Source: Leptodontidium sp. MPI-SDFR-AT-0119 (taxonomy: Eukaryota; Ascomycota; Leotiomycetes; Helotiales; Leptodontidiaceae). Taken from it: a stretch of 64,000 nucleotides of DNA. The notes beneath the pieces are model-generated. The model saw only the letters and a list, made by a program, of their open reading frames with translations. It had not been told where the DNA came from and did no database searches. Positions 10,725-20,552 of the stretch are shown in pieces (the first letter of the stretch is position 1; each line of letters starts with the position of its first letter). The position numbers and the translations under genes are program-made. The DNA lies in contig JAHLEZ010000004.1 of the NCBI GenBank assembly GCA_020726505.1, positions 1,054,001 through 1,118,000 on the forward strand. Direction: 5' to 3'.

Positions 10725-11846
10725 CTACGCCTTGAGTCGTTGTTCTGCCATATCGTCTTGGGCATCCTTAAGTAAGAAACTAGAAGATAATCAGCTTCAG
10801 TCCTGGGACGGGCACCAAAAGCACTCACTTGTACCAAACCATGGCTGGACCAACAGTCCCAAGATGCCACAAGCTGTGTGCATCCAAGCAACCAAACAAG
10901 GGTGGGAAATCCAGAACTTCCAAGCTCATAACCACCATAATCCACGCAACGACGAAACCTGGCCACATTGCCCAGACTCGCCCTGACTGTTTGTACTTCT
11001 TGTAACTGAACCAACTCCACATCAGATTGTGGATGACACCAATCACCACGTTGGCAGCCATGTTGTATGTATAGTCCCAGTCGAACCACTTCAGATATGT
11101 TACGTGTGCCACGTACAAGCTAATGCATAGGACCGTCCATGCTCGTAGAATCGACATCATCTTCTTCCCTCCTTGATCCATCCGGAATATCCGGATCGCA
11201 GTATAGTAGAGGCCGTAAAGAACGCTCGCCCCAGCCGCAAAGTAGTCCAACTGCTCTGTGAGAGCAAAGTCTCTAGTATGGAACATCATGCTGAATACCC
11301 AACTTGCCATGCCGAAGTATGCGAATCGTATGTAGTATTTTCGCATCGAGTAAGAGGTAGGTATGTTGGAGGTCAATTTCGACAAGCCATTCTGGTGGGC
11401 GAGGAAGTTAAGGAAGGAGAAGAAGACCGAGAATGGTTCTTGCATCCCTAGGAAGCGGTAGAAGGGCCATTTTCCGTGGAATTGGACGATGTCTTCGGAC
11501 GCGGCGACGCGTTGATCGGTGATGATGTGTTGGCAGGTGTAATCGCATTCGGCTGGGCAGTCCCAGAAGAGGAGCTGGTGAAGGAGAGCTGGAGCCTGTT
11601 AGATATATCGTCGAATTGGAAGGCATCACATACGTATCGAGGTCGGGTGCCCGCTCGCGCAGTTCTCCTCCTTGCAGACCTGCTTTTGATTAGAAAGGTC
11701 TGGCAGTGGCGGCGGGGTTTGAGTACCTGTACACAGTGTCGGAAACTTGGAAGGCCGTCTCCATAGGAAGCAAAAGCTTGAGTTGCGAGAAGTGATAGTA
11801 GGATTAGAAGCCCCAAAGGCAATTGGTAAGCCTGTCTCAGAATCAT
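10725..11846 (-). CDS. PER1: Per1-like/PGAP3 protein, GPI-anchor lipid remodelling
   Basis: Four exons (11846-11727, 11679-11634, 11588-10829, 10779-10725) give 326 aa; introns are 45-49 bp. The start is a signal peptide (MILRQAYQLPLGLLILLSLL). It is followed by a Cys-rich lumenal part (VCKEENCASGHP, FWDCPAECDYTCQHIITDQRV), QFHGKWPFYRFLGMQEP, and then a run of membrane helices with SMMFHTRDFALTEQLDYFAAGASVLYG, VIHNLMWSWFSYKKYK, and HSLWHLGTVGPAMVWY near the end. This is the full Per1 family layout. Family knowledge: an ER membrane protein that removes the sn-2 acyl chain from GPI anchors, with the conserved His and Asp residues of this hydrolase-like superfamily; it is linked to GPI-protein sorting and manganese homeostasis. 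The tail KDAQDDMAEQRLKA matches the usual C-terminus. It appears intact. Confidence 0.95.
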
Positions 11847-12293
11847 GATGTTGTGGTTGGGAGTTGAAGGTCGGAGATGCTCCGAAGTACAGTACCAAGT
11901 GAGATATGGCTTCGCGCAGGGAACCTGGTCAAATTGCCAGTTTGGAAGATACATGCAGAACAACAAACACAAAGAAACATAGGATCACTGAAACTTGTCA
12001 AGCAAAACCGTAGTACAATATTCTGCGTTCCAGCTCATAAATTCATATTTCTAAAATTCTCGCACGAATTCAAAGCAACAGAAGGGGATTTCGAGGTCCA
12101 ACTTGAAGTTCGGTGTTCCACTGGTTGCCTGAGGCTATTCTGCCGTTCGCTTGGCATAGCTTGGCATCTCGCTTCCCGCTCTCACCGCCTTTAACCGGGC
12201 ACAGCAGAAAAATCCCTCAACTGTTGTAAATATGATACGAAATAACAACTCCAACAGCATCAAACAGCAAGAACTTGTTTCTGGCTTGTTTCA
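11847..12293. other. Intergenic between PER1 promoter and tRNA
   Basis: About 450 bp holding the promoter of PER1 (minus strand) and the 5' flank of the tRNA gene. ORFs here are not protein-like. Confidence 0.3.
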
Positions 12294-12329
12294 GGGGCTG
12301 TAACTCAGTGGTAGAGTGCCTCGTTTGCA

Positions 12330-12357
12330 GCGATTCCTTAAAGGAATCAATCTCAGA
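12330..12357 (+). other. Canonical-position tRNA intron
   Basis: 28 nt directly after A37 of the tRNA-Ala. It contains GATTCC and GGAATC as a 6-bp hairpin with a five-base loop. The exact 3' edge (12357 or 12358) is inferred from pairing of the anticodon stem. Confidence 0.65.
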
Positions 12358-12376
12358 TCGATGAAGTCCGGCGTTC

Positions 12377-12430
12377 GTAAGTACAACTTATGAAACTGCT
12401 CTCAGAACCATGTATTAACATGTCTTCTAG
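12377..12430 (+). other. Spliceosomal-type intron inside the tRNA T-loop
   Basis: 54 bp starting GTAAGT and ending TTCTAG, with a TTAAC branch-like motif about 13 bases before the end; these are the same signals used by the protein-gene introns in this window. CATGT and ACATG around the branch site can pair. Its removal restores a perfect 7-nt T-loop (TTCGATC) and B box. In the DNA the B box is interrupted. The splicing mechanism is inference. Confidence 0.65.
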
Positions 12431-12455
12431 GATCCGCCGCTGCTCCAGCAATTCC

Positions 12456-12461
12456 TTTTTT
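12456..12461 (+). terminator. Pol III terminator (T6)
   Basis: Six T residues begin nine bases after the discriminator base of the tRNA-Ala, the usual RNA polymerase III stop signal. Confidence 0.7.
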
Positions 12462-13505
12462 GCATCTTTTCTCTATGCCAGAGAATAGCTTTTGAGTGCT
12501 CCACGATCCGGAGTGTGGCCGTCAGGGCTGGTGTGGGAGTAAGCCAAGTGGACACGTAGTAAGGATCACTAAGTGGGACGGGAGTTTCGGAGTCCCCCGA
12601 GAAGGATTTCGCGCCATACTGCTAGCGCCTCCTAGGTCCTTTGCTTTTGGAAGTCTCTTTTGATATCCCTTTTGCTTCATGAGATAAATTGCACAAGCTT
12701 TGCCGTAGCTTGTGTAAAGTGATCAAGTCAAATCCTGATCGGGGCCCCTGGATATCCCACTCTTTCCTCCCCGCCGGCCAGCTCAGAGTACTGTAGCCAC
12801 TTGAGTACTTGAATCGCTGCAGACGAGGCTCTCCTGATTCCGATTAGCCTCGAATTCAAACGCGGTGGAATGATAAACTCACTGCCCGGAGCTCCAACAC
12901 CCGAAGAAGCTGGAATCAGGCTCTTGGAGATTTCACCTCACGTGACTTGCAACGCTGATGCCGCCAGCCGCCAGCATATCACTCTTTGAAGCTGCCCTAA
13001 GTATCCGAGCATCAATTGAGTGCAATGTACTAACTTTTTGATGTTATTGGCACTTCTAATGTATGTTGGCAGCTGGTTTGGTGCTTTGTTTACCACCTCG
13101 CTTATGTCTCGTCACTTGATGGTTCGCGGTTGCCCAATGTGGATTTACTCCTATCCGTTATAGATTCGCACCAGCAGCAAAGAAAACTAACTCCATGGGG
13201 CCGAATTAGAATTTAATTTTTTGAAGTACTGTACATGCTTCGATGTATTGCCCAGAAGAAGGCTTTGCCTACTTGAATGCATGCAAACCTATGACTTTTC
13301 ACCACAACTTCCTTCCTTCCCTGTTTCCACTTTCACGGCAGAACAAATTCTCCTATTGGACTGGAATTTTTGAGTCTATCACGTTCTCTGTTCGGTATTC
13401 CTTTTAATGATATGTTGGATATAAGGTGCATGCATAGATGTAGGTGGGTTCGCTGTTTCGTTTCCTCCCATAAAGCCTTCTGCATCTGCGGTCCTTCGTC
13501 TTCTT
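12462..13505. other. Intergenic, no gene seen
   Basis: About 1 kb between the tRNA and the 3' end of the SNF2-like relic. No long or protein-like ORF, no second tRNA and no clear repeat. Confidence 0.3.
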
Positions 13506-16378
13506 CTATTCCTCGGCTATGTTGAAAGTATCTGCCATCTTGAAGAAAATGTCACCATTATAGACAATGCTAGAAAAAGAGGATATGAAAAATCGCTACT
13601 TACAGCCTCAAGATAGTTGTCGACACTGAGCTCATTTTTGATTTTCTCCATGAACATGTTCATGGAATCATACACGGCCAGATCCTCCTTCGGGACATGC
13701 TCACGGTTGCAAAGAAATAGGCCACGCATTTTCCTTAACTTTAGTCTCTGTTTCTCAATAACCCGTAGGTCCATAGAGCATTCAGCAATTAATCGATGGA
13801 TGGTGACCTGGCGGAGCTGACCATGGCGGTCCATCGTAACAGCACAACGCCACTCCACCAGAGGATTCCACTCAGGAATGAGGAAGATACCATAATTAGC
13901 AGCAGTAAAGCAAGAATCTTCTCCAACGGCCCTTGTTTGGATGAGCATGACTGGTTCCGACCAGTCTGCTTCGTTCTGGAACTTGACTTCAAGGACTTTC
14001 CGAGCTTGCGAGTTGCTGTTCCCATCATATCTGATGCACTTGACTCCTAGTTCTTTCTTCAGACCGATCTCCATGATGTCCAGTACGGCGATGGAACTGC
14101 AAAAGACGACTGCTTTGCCACTGCGTCCTGCCAGGTGCTCTTTGATTTTTGAGGTGGCAGTGACAATTTTCGTGGATTTCCAGCAATTGCCAACTGAGAG
14201 GTATTCCCGAAACTGGTGTCTCCGTGACCGAAAGTCATCGCTAGAGAGCTTTGTGAACTGGTTCTCGTATTTCTCGTCTGCTTCGAGGCCCATCATTTCG
14301 TCATCCTCCGCAGTGCCATCCAACGGCTTGACAGAGTAGTGAGCATAAGGTGCGCGGTGGTGAGCGGCGGCGAGTAGTGCTCTGCCCATGGTAACATTTG
14401 GACGCAGGTCAGAACTACCGACCTTTGCGACTTGCATTCTCTTCGTTGAGATGATGACTTGGCGAAACGGATTTGACCAGTACTTTCGAGATGAGTACTG
14501 CAGATTCTGTTCATATGTTGTAGGATTAATTCACTCTTTAGTAAAAACAAGGGCTTTAGTCTTTTCGTCTATTGTAGGATGGTCTGTATCGACATTACGG
14601 CGATGAAATTGAAAGAAAGCATTGACCAGGGTTCGTTCCTTCATTTCAGCAACAGCATCGTGTCCTTCCCTATTGCTTGCCAGGTCGGACTCGCCGGTCT
14701 CTTTCTCGAATCCCATTGGTAATTTCTGCGAGTCCAAGGTAACTGTCATGTCCTTGTACTTGGGCTGCATGAGAGAGGTCAGCCCTGTCCATCGAAGACT
14801 GATCGGTTTTTCCGGCGTATTGTGATTGCAGCAAGGCAAGCTTTGAGAGTCCCTCTGCGCTTTGCTTCCAGAATACGTGACTCGAATTGATTCTGCTTAT
14901 CCGTGACCGTCTTGGTGAAGTACGCCTTGAAAAAGAGCTCATCGTTCAAGGGGGCGATTTGGAGTAGAGTAAAAAGAGACTGGATGTCGGTATTCTCATT
15001 GGCGTAAGGCCTACCAGTCAACACAATTCGATGCAAAGCTGAGAGTTTGACTGCGGCCTGATGAGTGGTAGAATCCTGGTCTATAATCCAACGTCCTCCG
15101 TCGAATATAATCCGTCCCCAATCTACGACGAAGAGTGGAATGCTGGGCCTGTTTATGTGAACCTCGACCGTTTTGGTTTTCTTGGGATTATTTCTGTCCA
15201 CCTCGACTCGAAACCGCTCATTTGGGTGTTCGCGTCGGTGGATGAAGTTCAGGCGAATCTCTTCCAGTAGCAAGTACTCTGCTTCCAGCTTGGAGGAAGT
15301 GACCAGAACAACATCTTTTACTTGAAAGCTGCGCTCCATTGATTTTTACAGCTCCGGTGTGATGGTAGACTTTCAAGCTGGGACCGCATAAGCTCTCATA
15401 CTCGCTTTTCCACATGGGGATGAGAGAATCTGGTAAAATAATCAATGTTGGGCGTCCGATAGGGTAAATTTGGTCGAGACCGATCGCGGTTATGGTTTTG
15501 CCGAGACCCATGTCGTCTGCTAATATTGCTCCTCTGTGATTGCTCTGCTCTGCTTGTCTCAAGAGTCCAATCGCTTCCCGTTGATGAGGTCGGAAGTCGA
15601 AAGCTGCTTTTCCAGAAGATGTCTTCTGAGCATTGGTCAGAAATTTGGTCTCCTCAGGACATGTTTCGAGGTATGCAGACCATTGACGTCCAGGATCAGG
15701 TCGATTTACGCCTTCCGTGCAGATTTTGAAGAGCTGTTTAAGCTCTGGCTCCCATTGGCTGTGATTCTTTGCATCGACTTTCATTCCGGTTCCTTTATTT
15801 GAGGTCTTGTTTGGAGATGTATCAGGGTGATCATCATCGCCTTTCTGAACTTTGCTTGGCTTCGAGTCGGTGCGTCGCCTCTTCGGATCAGACTGATCCT
15901 TTTCATGGCTATCGCGATTGTGTTTTTGGTGGATAGCTGCTTTATCCCCGGACAGGCGTTCTTCTTCTTCCTTTTCATCCTTCAGGGGACCATACCATCC
16001 GGAAGGTTTCATCATATCCCAAACAGCCATGCCTGCGGCGAACGGGGTGTCCGAGAAGTCAACATCGTGCTCATCAAACATGCTTCCGGTCAGAGGCTCG
16101 AGATTTTCGAATTCTGAATATGTAAGCATCTCATGTTCTCCTACGGTTTGTTAACGTAGCACCAGTTTCACGGTTGTGGTGATGCTCACCTTCCAGATTT
16201 TGCACCATGTTGTCTCCAACACCCTGCTCTGCCAATAGGTTCTGCGCTCGAATCCTGAAAAGGGCTTCATTTGCTTGTTTAGTGAGCTCCTTCTCTTCTG
16301 AGGTAAGTTAGCGTGGCCTTAGTCTTGTGATTTGCTGTGAAGCTCACCATCCGAATTATAAGCTGCATGTTCAGACAT
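13506..16378 (-). pseudogene. SNF2-family ATPase/helicase-like, disrupted
   Basis: The start MSEHAAYNSDEEKELTKQ is spread over three exons (first at 16378; introns of about 50 bp both end in good acceptors). Helicase motifs in order: FDFRPHQREAIGLL, motif I ILADDMGLGKTITAIGL, motif Ia-like VKDVVLVTSSKLEAEY, motif II position RIIFDGGRWIID (DGGR in place of DEAH), motif III HRIVLTGRPYANENTDIQ, helicase-C KAVVFCSSIAVLDI, motif V-like IQTRAVGEDSCFTAANY and motif VI-like DRHGQLRQVTIHRL. The last exon ends MADTFNIAEE at 13506. Breaks: a one-base frameshift at the A5 run 15343-15347, another near 14780-14786, and TGA at 14531-14533 inside an otherwise continuous frame. The N-terminal half carries an NLS-like KRRRTDSKPSK. 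Function would be chromatin or DNA-repair remodelling; the missing motif II acid suggests it was already divergent before breaking. Confidence 0.75.
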
Positions 16379-16694
16379 CTCGACTTTATTGCGGATTCAG
16401 GGCCGTAATTCTTGGAAATGAACAGTGTGATAGAGCACTCAGACTGAGTATGTTTCTTGAGACACTGCTGGTGGCTTTTTGTGAGTTTGTGAACGTTGGC
16501 GTTGAGATTGAGGTTGAGGGAAGGGGAAGGGGAAGGCCCAGAAAGGGGAGGTGCTGGCGCGCTAGTGAGCCGACAATTCACCACACACAACATCCAGACA
16601 GAACTTCGATTCCGTAAAAGCTAGATATACAGTCACAATTCAGGACAACGCTATCTTCACCTCTTATTGGGACAACCCCAACCTCAAGGTTAAG
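16379..16694. promoter_or_regulatory. Divergent promoter, SNF2-like gene and 16695 gene
   Basis: 316 bp separate two divergent ATGs. It contains a GGAAGGGGAAGGGGAAGG purine tract near 16520-16540. Shared control of the two genes is likely from layout alone. Confidence 0.35.
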
Positions 16695-17507
16695 ATGACG
16701 AAGTCAAAGAGGTAAGTCTCCGTCCAGGTGTATCTGAAAGCTATTCTACCAGCAACCGACATTCATGCAGCGACGACTCCACCTCTGAGGAGGGACAAGC
16801 TTTGAAGAGTAGAGCAGAGACTCTGATGGCCATGAGTAATTTGTCGTGGCGAATGATTGCCGTGCGAGCTCCTTTTGAGCGTGGTGACGAAGAGTTAGCT
16901 AAGCTAAAGGCGCAAGACAAGGTCATCAATGACAGGTTGCAAAAAGCTGAGCTTGCTCATCAAGGTAAATTTCACAATTAATATTTATGCCGTGTAGCTG
17001 ACCTAGATAGACTTTCTCCTCGCCCAAGAAGGAAAGTCAAGCTTGGCCAGTCAAGTCAAGGAAGGAAGAGGCGATCACTCCAACGCACCTGATGACAATC
17101 TGCTGGAGAAGACCGAGGGTCCTAAAGAAGATACAAGAGAACACGAGTCGAAGAAGAGAAAACCCGAGGAGACGAAGAAGGAACGGAAGGAAAGGAAGAG
17201 AGAACGCAAGGCGAAGAAATTTAAAGGAGATCAGGAACAGCGCGCCGACCAAATCAGTCCAGCCATCCAAGGCGGTGGAGCTGCTCACGCAGTTTCTGTC
17301 CTTCCAGCTTCTCCAGTCGACTCCTCCCACCATGCAAACCCACGGTCTAAGGCTTCTGACTTGATTGGCCCTGAGAATCATTCGCATGACAAGGACGAAG
17401 TAGAGCTGGGTGGGGGACTCGAGGAGAAGAAGCCCGAGTTAGCCAATAGGGAGGATATCAAGCGCAGGCTTCGTCAGCAACTAGACGACCTTATTCGACA
17501 ACTATAG
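16695..17507 (+). CDS. Charged coiled-coil hypothetical protein, probably nuclear
   Basis: Three exons (16695-16711, 16771-16964, 17011-17507; introns 59 and 46 bp) give 235 aa starting MTKSKSDDSTSEEGQALKSR. The middle is a Lys/Glu/Arg-rich stretch (EHESKKRKPEETKKERKERK and more) that would form a charged helix or nuclear localisation signal. The C-terminus NREDIKRRLRQQLDDLIRQL looks like an amphipathic coiled coil. The very short first exon ending in the middle of a Ser codon is typical of fungal genes. It is divergently paired with the broken SNF2-like gene. I recognise no enzyme domain; a chromatin or RNA-binding role is only a guess. Confidence 0.75.
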
Positions 17508-17540
17508 TTAGGTAATGGAGGTCGGGGAGGATAGCTATGA

Positions 17541-18146
17541 GATTACAACAAAGTTCACGGGTTTTGGGAAGTCTGCAGCGATTGTCACGGTGGCTTTGCA
17601 TCTTCGGACGTTTCCGAATCTCTGATTGATGGTTTTTCTGCAACTTTGCTGACTACTTCGAATGTGAGCAAAGCGCCTCAATCTGGTCTGGGCGCTCTGA
17701 GGGCTCTTGCACATGCTCCAGGGTGGTCTTCAGTCTATATTACGCTGCTTTGCCGCTTGCGCACATGCTTTTTCAGGCCGATAGGTTTGCTAGATCCTAG
17801 TGCTTACTGAAACCGAATGCAAAAAGTCTCGTCTACTACTCATATCGATGGTTTGGTCCAATATATCCCCTAGCTCTGCATTCGCTATCTTGCTCCATTT
17901 GCACCTGTTCTTACCGTCTATCTGGGTGCTCTAAAGCTCTCGCAACCTGCCGGGGCTCAACTAGCAAGACAAGGTTTCGAGTACCGCAGAAGTAAATTCC
18001 TTGCCCGTGTATCAAACTGGAATTTGGCTGAACTCGTTGCTTCGTCATACCCTCAAAACAGAAAACCCAGCAGGGATGAAGAGAGGAAATACTTTGATGT
18101 TACTGTAGACCAGGGTAGAAGGATTACAATCTACGCTACAGAGTAG
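17541..18146 (+). pseudogene. Relic reading frame with two in-frame stops
   Basis: One frame runs for about 200 codons broken only by TGA (17808-17810) and TAG (17871-17873). The 3' half reads like real protein: LCIRYLAPFAPVLTVYLGAL, ARQGFEYRRSKFLARVSNWN and KYFDVTVDQGRRITIYATE before a stop at 18144-18146. The 5' half contains FWEVCSDCHGGFASSD. TAG could come from CAG by a C-to-T change. I do not know the family. No start codon with upstream support was found. It may be the tail of a gene lost through RIP-like mutation, or a pair of exons of an unrecognised gene. Confidence 0.35.
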
Positions 18147-18265
18147 GAATTTATCAGAGGAATAGTCTCCTCTGAAGCAACACGAGAGTTTGTGAGTTAT
18201 CCTTTTGTGCAGATGCAGGTTCTGTGGCATTGTCTGGGCTATTGTTGTGTTTTCTGTATGCTGAC

Positions 18266-18856
18266 CTAGCTTGTTGTTGGCCCTATTCCACCCACCTTCT
18301 CCTTCACCAAGCCCACAACACTCATCCCTTCCATCTTTTCTTTCCCACCCCAGTAGTGATATTGCAACCACCGATATCCTTGTGTTCCCTGCGCTCCCGC
18401 ATTGACGAGATGGCAAGCAAAGAGGAGGTAATTCTTCGGCGTGATGGCGAGGGAGTATCGCATGAAGGTTCCCGCGTAGACGAAGAGAGCACCTGTCATT
18501 GTTCCCGAGATCCTGTTCAGTAGACACATTAGGTAATTGCTATAAACAAGTCTGGTATCTGTGTTCCTTACATCTCGGGGCTTTTGTTTGTGTCCATGAC
18601 GGCTGCGATTGGGATGCCGAAATTGGATGCTGGTCCCCAGAAATCTAGTCTGAGTCAGAATTACTCGAATAAGACTTGAAAACTTCCATCCTGGTATCGC
18701 AGACTGAGAGTTGCATTCCAAGGAAGTTTACTTGGTTTGGAGCTCGAGAAGAGGAGGACGGCAAAACAGAAGATACATACGAGTAGAGCAGAAATAGCTC
18801 GTGGTTGGATTCGCTCTGATCTTCGCATTCAACGCTTTTACGAACGGGACAGCCAT
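18266..18856 (-). CDS. MPC1: Mitochondrial pyruvate carrier subunit MPC1
   Basis: Three exons (18856-18781, 18644-18572, 18512-18266; introns 136 and 59 bp) give 131 aa. The order THFWGPASNFGIPIAAVMD, ISGTMTGALFVYAGTFMRYSL, ITPKNYLLFACHLVNAGAQG and TQGYRWLQYHYWGG matches MPC1 closely, including the conserved HFWGP and SPKNYLL-type motifs and the three short hydrophobic helices. Length is normal for the family. The protein sits in the inner mitochondrial membrane and works as a hetero-oligomer with MPC2/3 to import pyruvate; the partner gene is not in this window. The codon at the second splice site (ATG) is split after AT. It appears intact and conserved. Confidence 0.95.
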
Positions 18857-19560
18857 TTTCTGATCTCTTTGAAATCTACTTTCAAATAAAATAGAATATC
18901 AAGAGGGAAACTTTGGGCAAGAAGAAGTAGAAGGTTCGGGCATTAAAATACAACAAGGAATGATGAACGCCATTCCCATAGCCTTGCACGTATCCCAAAG
19001 TACATAGCCCAGGGAAGAACCAATAATACTCCGTGTTGTTGAAGAAAAGCGGAGGAGTGCGAATGCAGCTAAGGCGTTAAGCTCATCCAAAATCCGAACG
19101 CCCTTGTCGTGCGTCCGGGTGATCTGATGTGGTTTAGTGTATTGGGACTTCGCTTAATGAGGGGTTGGCAGGGGTGATGTTTGGCATGCCCTTGCCAGAA
19201 GGCATCAGAGTGGAAGCTTTGTTGACTATTGAACAGTGCTATGAAAAGTTTTTCTTTTCAAGTAGAGGATAGATTCGACCTTTGCTTGCGATAGCTGACG
19301 TTGCTAGAACGGGTTACATGGAAGGGTGCTGGAAATCCAGAAGATCGAGCAAGTAATTCAACCCCTAAAACACAGACTCCTGTGTTTATCAATGAACGGA
19401 AATCTACCAGAATTTTACAGGAAATTGAAATTGACGACGCCAACAATACCTTCCAATTATATTTGAAGCGTCCCGACAGCAAGAAACGGAGTAAAATCAC
19501 TCAACGATTGGATAAAGCACATGCATCATTTACTCAAAGCTCACCACCACCCACCCTTTC
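18857..19560. other. Intergenic, MPC1 promoter side
   Basis: About 700 bp between the MPC1 start and the 3' end of the SDR gene, both on the minus strand. No protein-like ORF and no RNA gene were seen. Confidence 0.3.
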
Positions 19561-20552
19561 TCAATGTCCATATCTCGACTCAACAGTTCCAGGCGCTCCG
19601 TACCCTGGATCCAGCTTCCCTTCAGTGGTATCTCGCGGCAGAATCGCCCTTTCATCCCCATCAAACCTCACATATCCCTTCCCCCTCACAAACGTTGCCA
19701 ACGGCTCCCCCTGGCCTTCCTTCTCCGCCAATTGTAAGAAAAACTCCGCATGCCCCTGTCCCGATATATAATGCATCGCCTTCCCCTCTGGGGTGCGCTC
19801 GTCCGCATAGTAGAAGCGGTAGGGTTTGGAAGCGAAGGCTGGCGTAGCAGCAAGCGTCTGGATCAGGTACCAGGAGCTGGATTTACCGATCCCGAGCATG
19901 AGGAACTCGGGAATGATCTGAGGATGTGAGTTAGTCTTGTGAGGTTGGTAAGGGGGCAAGAGAACTCACACGAGTGTTACCTGCGTTACCGGTGTAGATG
20001 AATGTCTTCTTCGTATCGCTGGGGAGCTTCTCGAAGCCTACCACCGTAGCTTGAGCGGCTGCGTAGGCGCTCACGGTGTTAATCGCGAGATCCTTTTGAA
20101 AATCTTGGATGGATGCAGAGACGGGGTTGAATGGGTCCGGACCCATGGACCAAGAGTAAGCTATCGCGAGGTCAGCTGTTGTTTATTATACGTCTTGTTA
20201 AGTTCCTTCGAAGAAGCTCCATAACGTGCAACTCGGACTTGGACTCCTTCCTTCTTTCTTCATTTCGCAGTCTATCTTCCACTTCAACAAAGATTAGGGA
20301 GAGGCTATACTCACGATTATAAACCACAATATTTGGTACTCCCAATTGTTCTTCGACCTTCTCGAAAATACCTTTGATCACACTCGGATCCCTGAAATCA
20401 GCGGTCAGGACCATATCTGAATGCGCTTTTACTTTCTCCCTGATAGTGCGTGCTACAGATGCAACCTTGTATCCCTTGCTCTTAAACAGCGCTACCGATG
20501 AGGCTCCAACGTTTCCTCCCGCGCCGAGAAAGAGAAGTACTTTGTGAGGCAT
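19561..20552 (-). CDS. Short-chain dehydrogenase/reductase-like protein, atypical active site
   Basis: Three exons (20552-20315, 20160-19970, 19917-19561; introns 154 and 52 bp) give 261 aa. The N-terminus MPHKVLLFLGAGGNVGASSV holds the Rossmann glycine motif, followed by a typical VALFKSKGYKVASVAR and DFRDPSVIKGIFEKV. In place of the usual NNAG segment it has VVYNPYSWSMGPDP, and where most SDRs have Tyr-x-x-x-Lys it reads LGIGK, so the catalytic Tyr is absent though the Lys is kept. KKTFIYTGNAGN is the Ser-motif strand. It may bind NAD(P) without acting as a standard oxidoreductase, or use another residue. It lies alone, with no pathway neighbours. Confidence 0.8.

Larger units (their letters stand above)
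12294..12447 (+). tRNA. tRNA-Ala(TGC) with an anticodon-loop intron and a second, T-loop intron
   Basis: Acceptor strand GGGGCTG (12294-12300) pairs with CTGCTCC (12440-12446), with one U-U mismatch; A at 12447 is the discriminator. G3:U70, the tRNA-Ala identity pair, is present. D-stem ACTC/GAGT (12303-12306, 12314-12317) with AGTGGTA loop. Anticodon stem CCTCG (12319-12323) pairs with CGATG (12359-12363), one mismatch; the loop reads TT-TGC-A. A 28-nt intron (12330-12357) at the normal position after base 37 contains a 6-bp hairpin. T-stem CGGCG (12369-12373) pairs perfectly with CGCCG (12435-12439), but the T-loop is interrupted after TTC by 54 bp (12377-12430). Joining TTC to GATC gives a textbook loop and B box. 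The two mismatches leave open that it is a pseudo-tRNA. Confidence 0.75.

Noticed and set aside
11448..11972. Longer upstream start for PER1 (MCLLFCMYLPNWQF)
   Set aside because: The ATG at 11846 gives a proper signal peptide; the upstream part is a leader with poor composition.
20172..20314. Extension of the SDR frame reading REYSLSLIFVEVEDRL
   Set aside because: It is read-through of intron 20161-20314, which has GTGAGT and a TAG acceptor.
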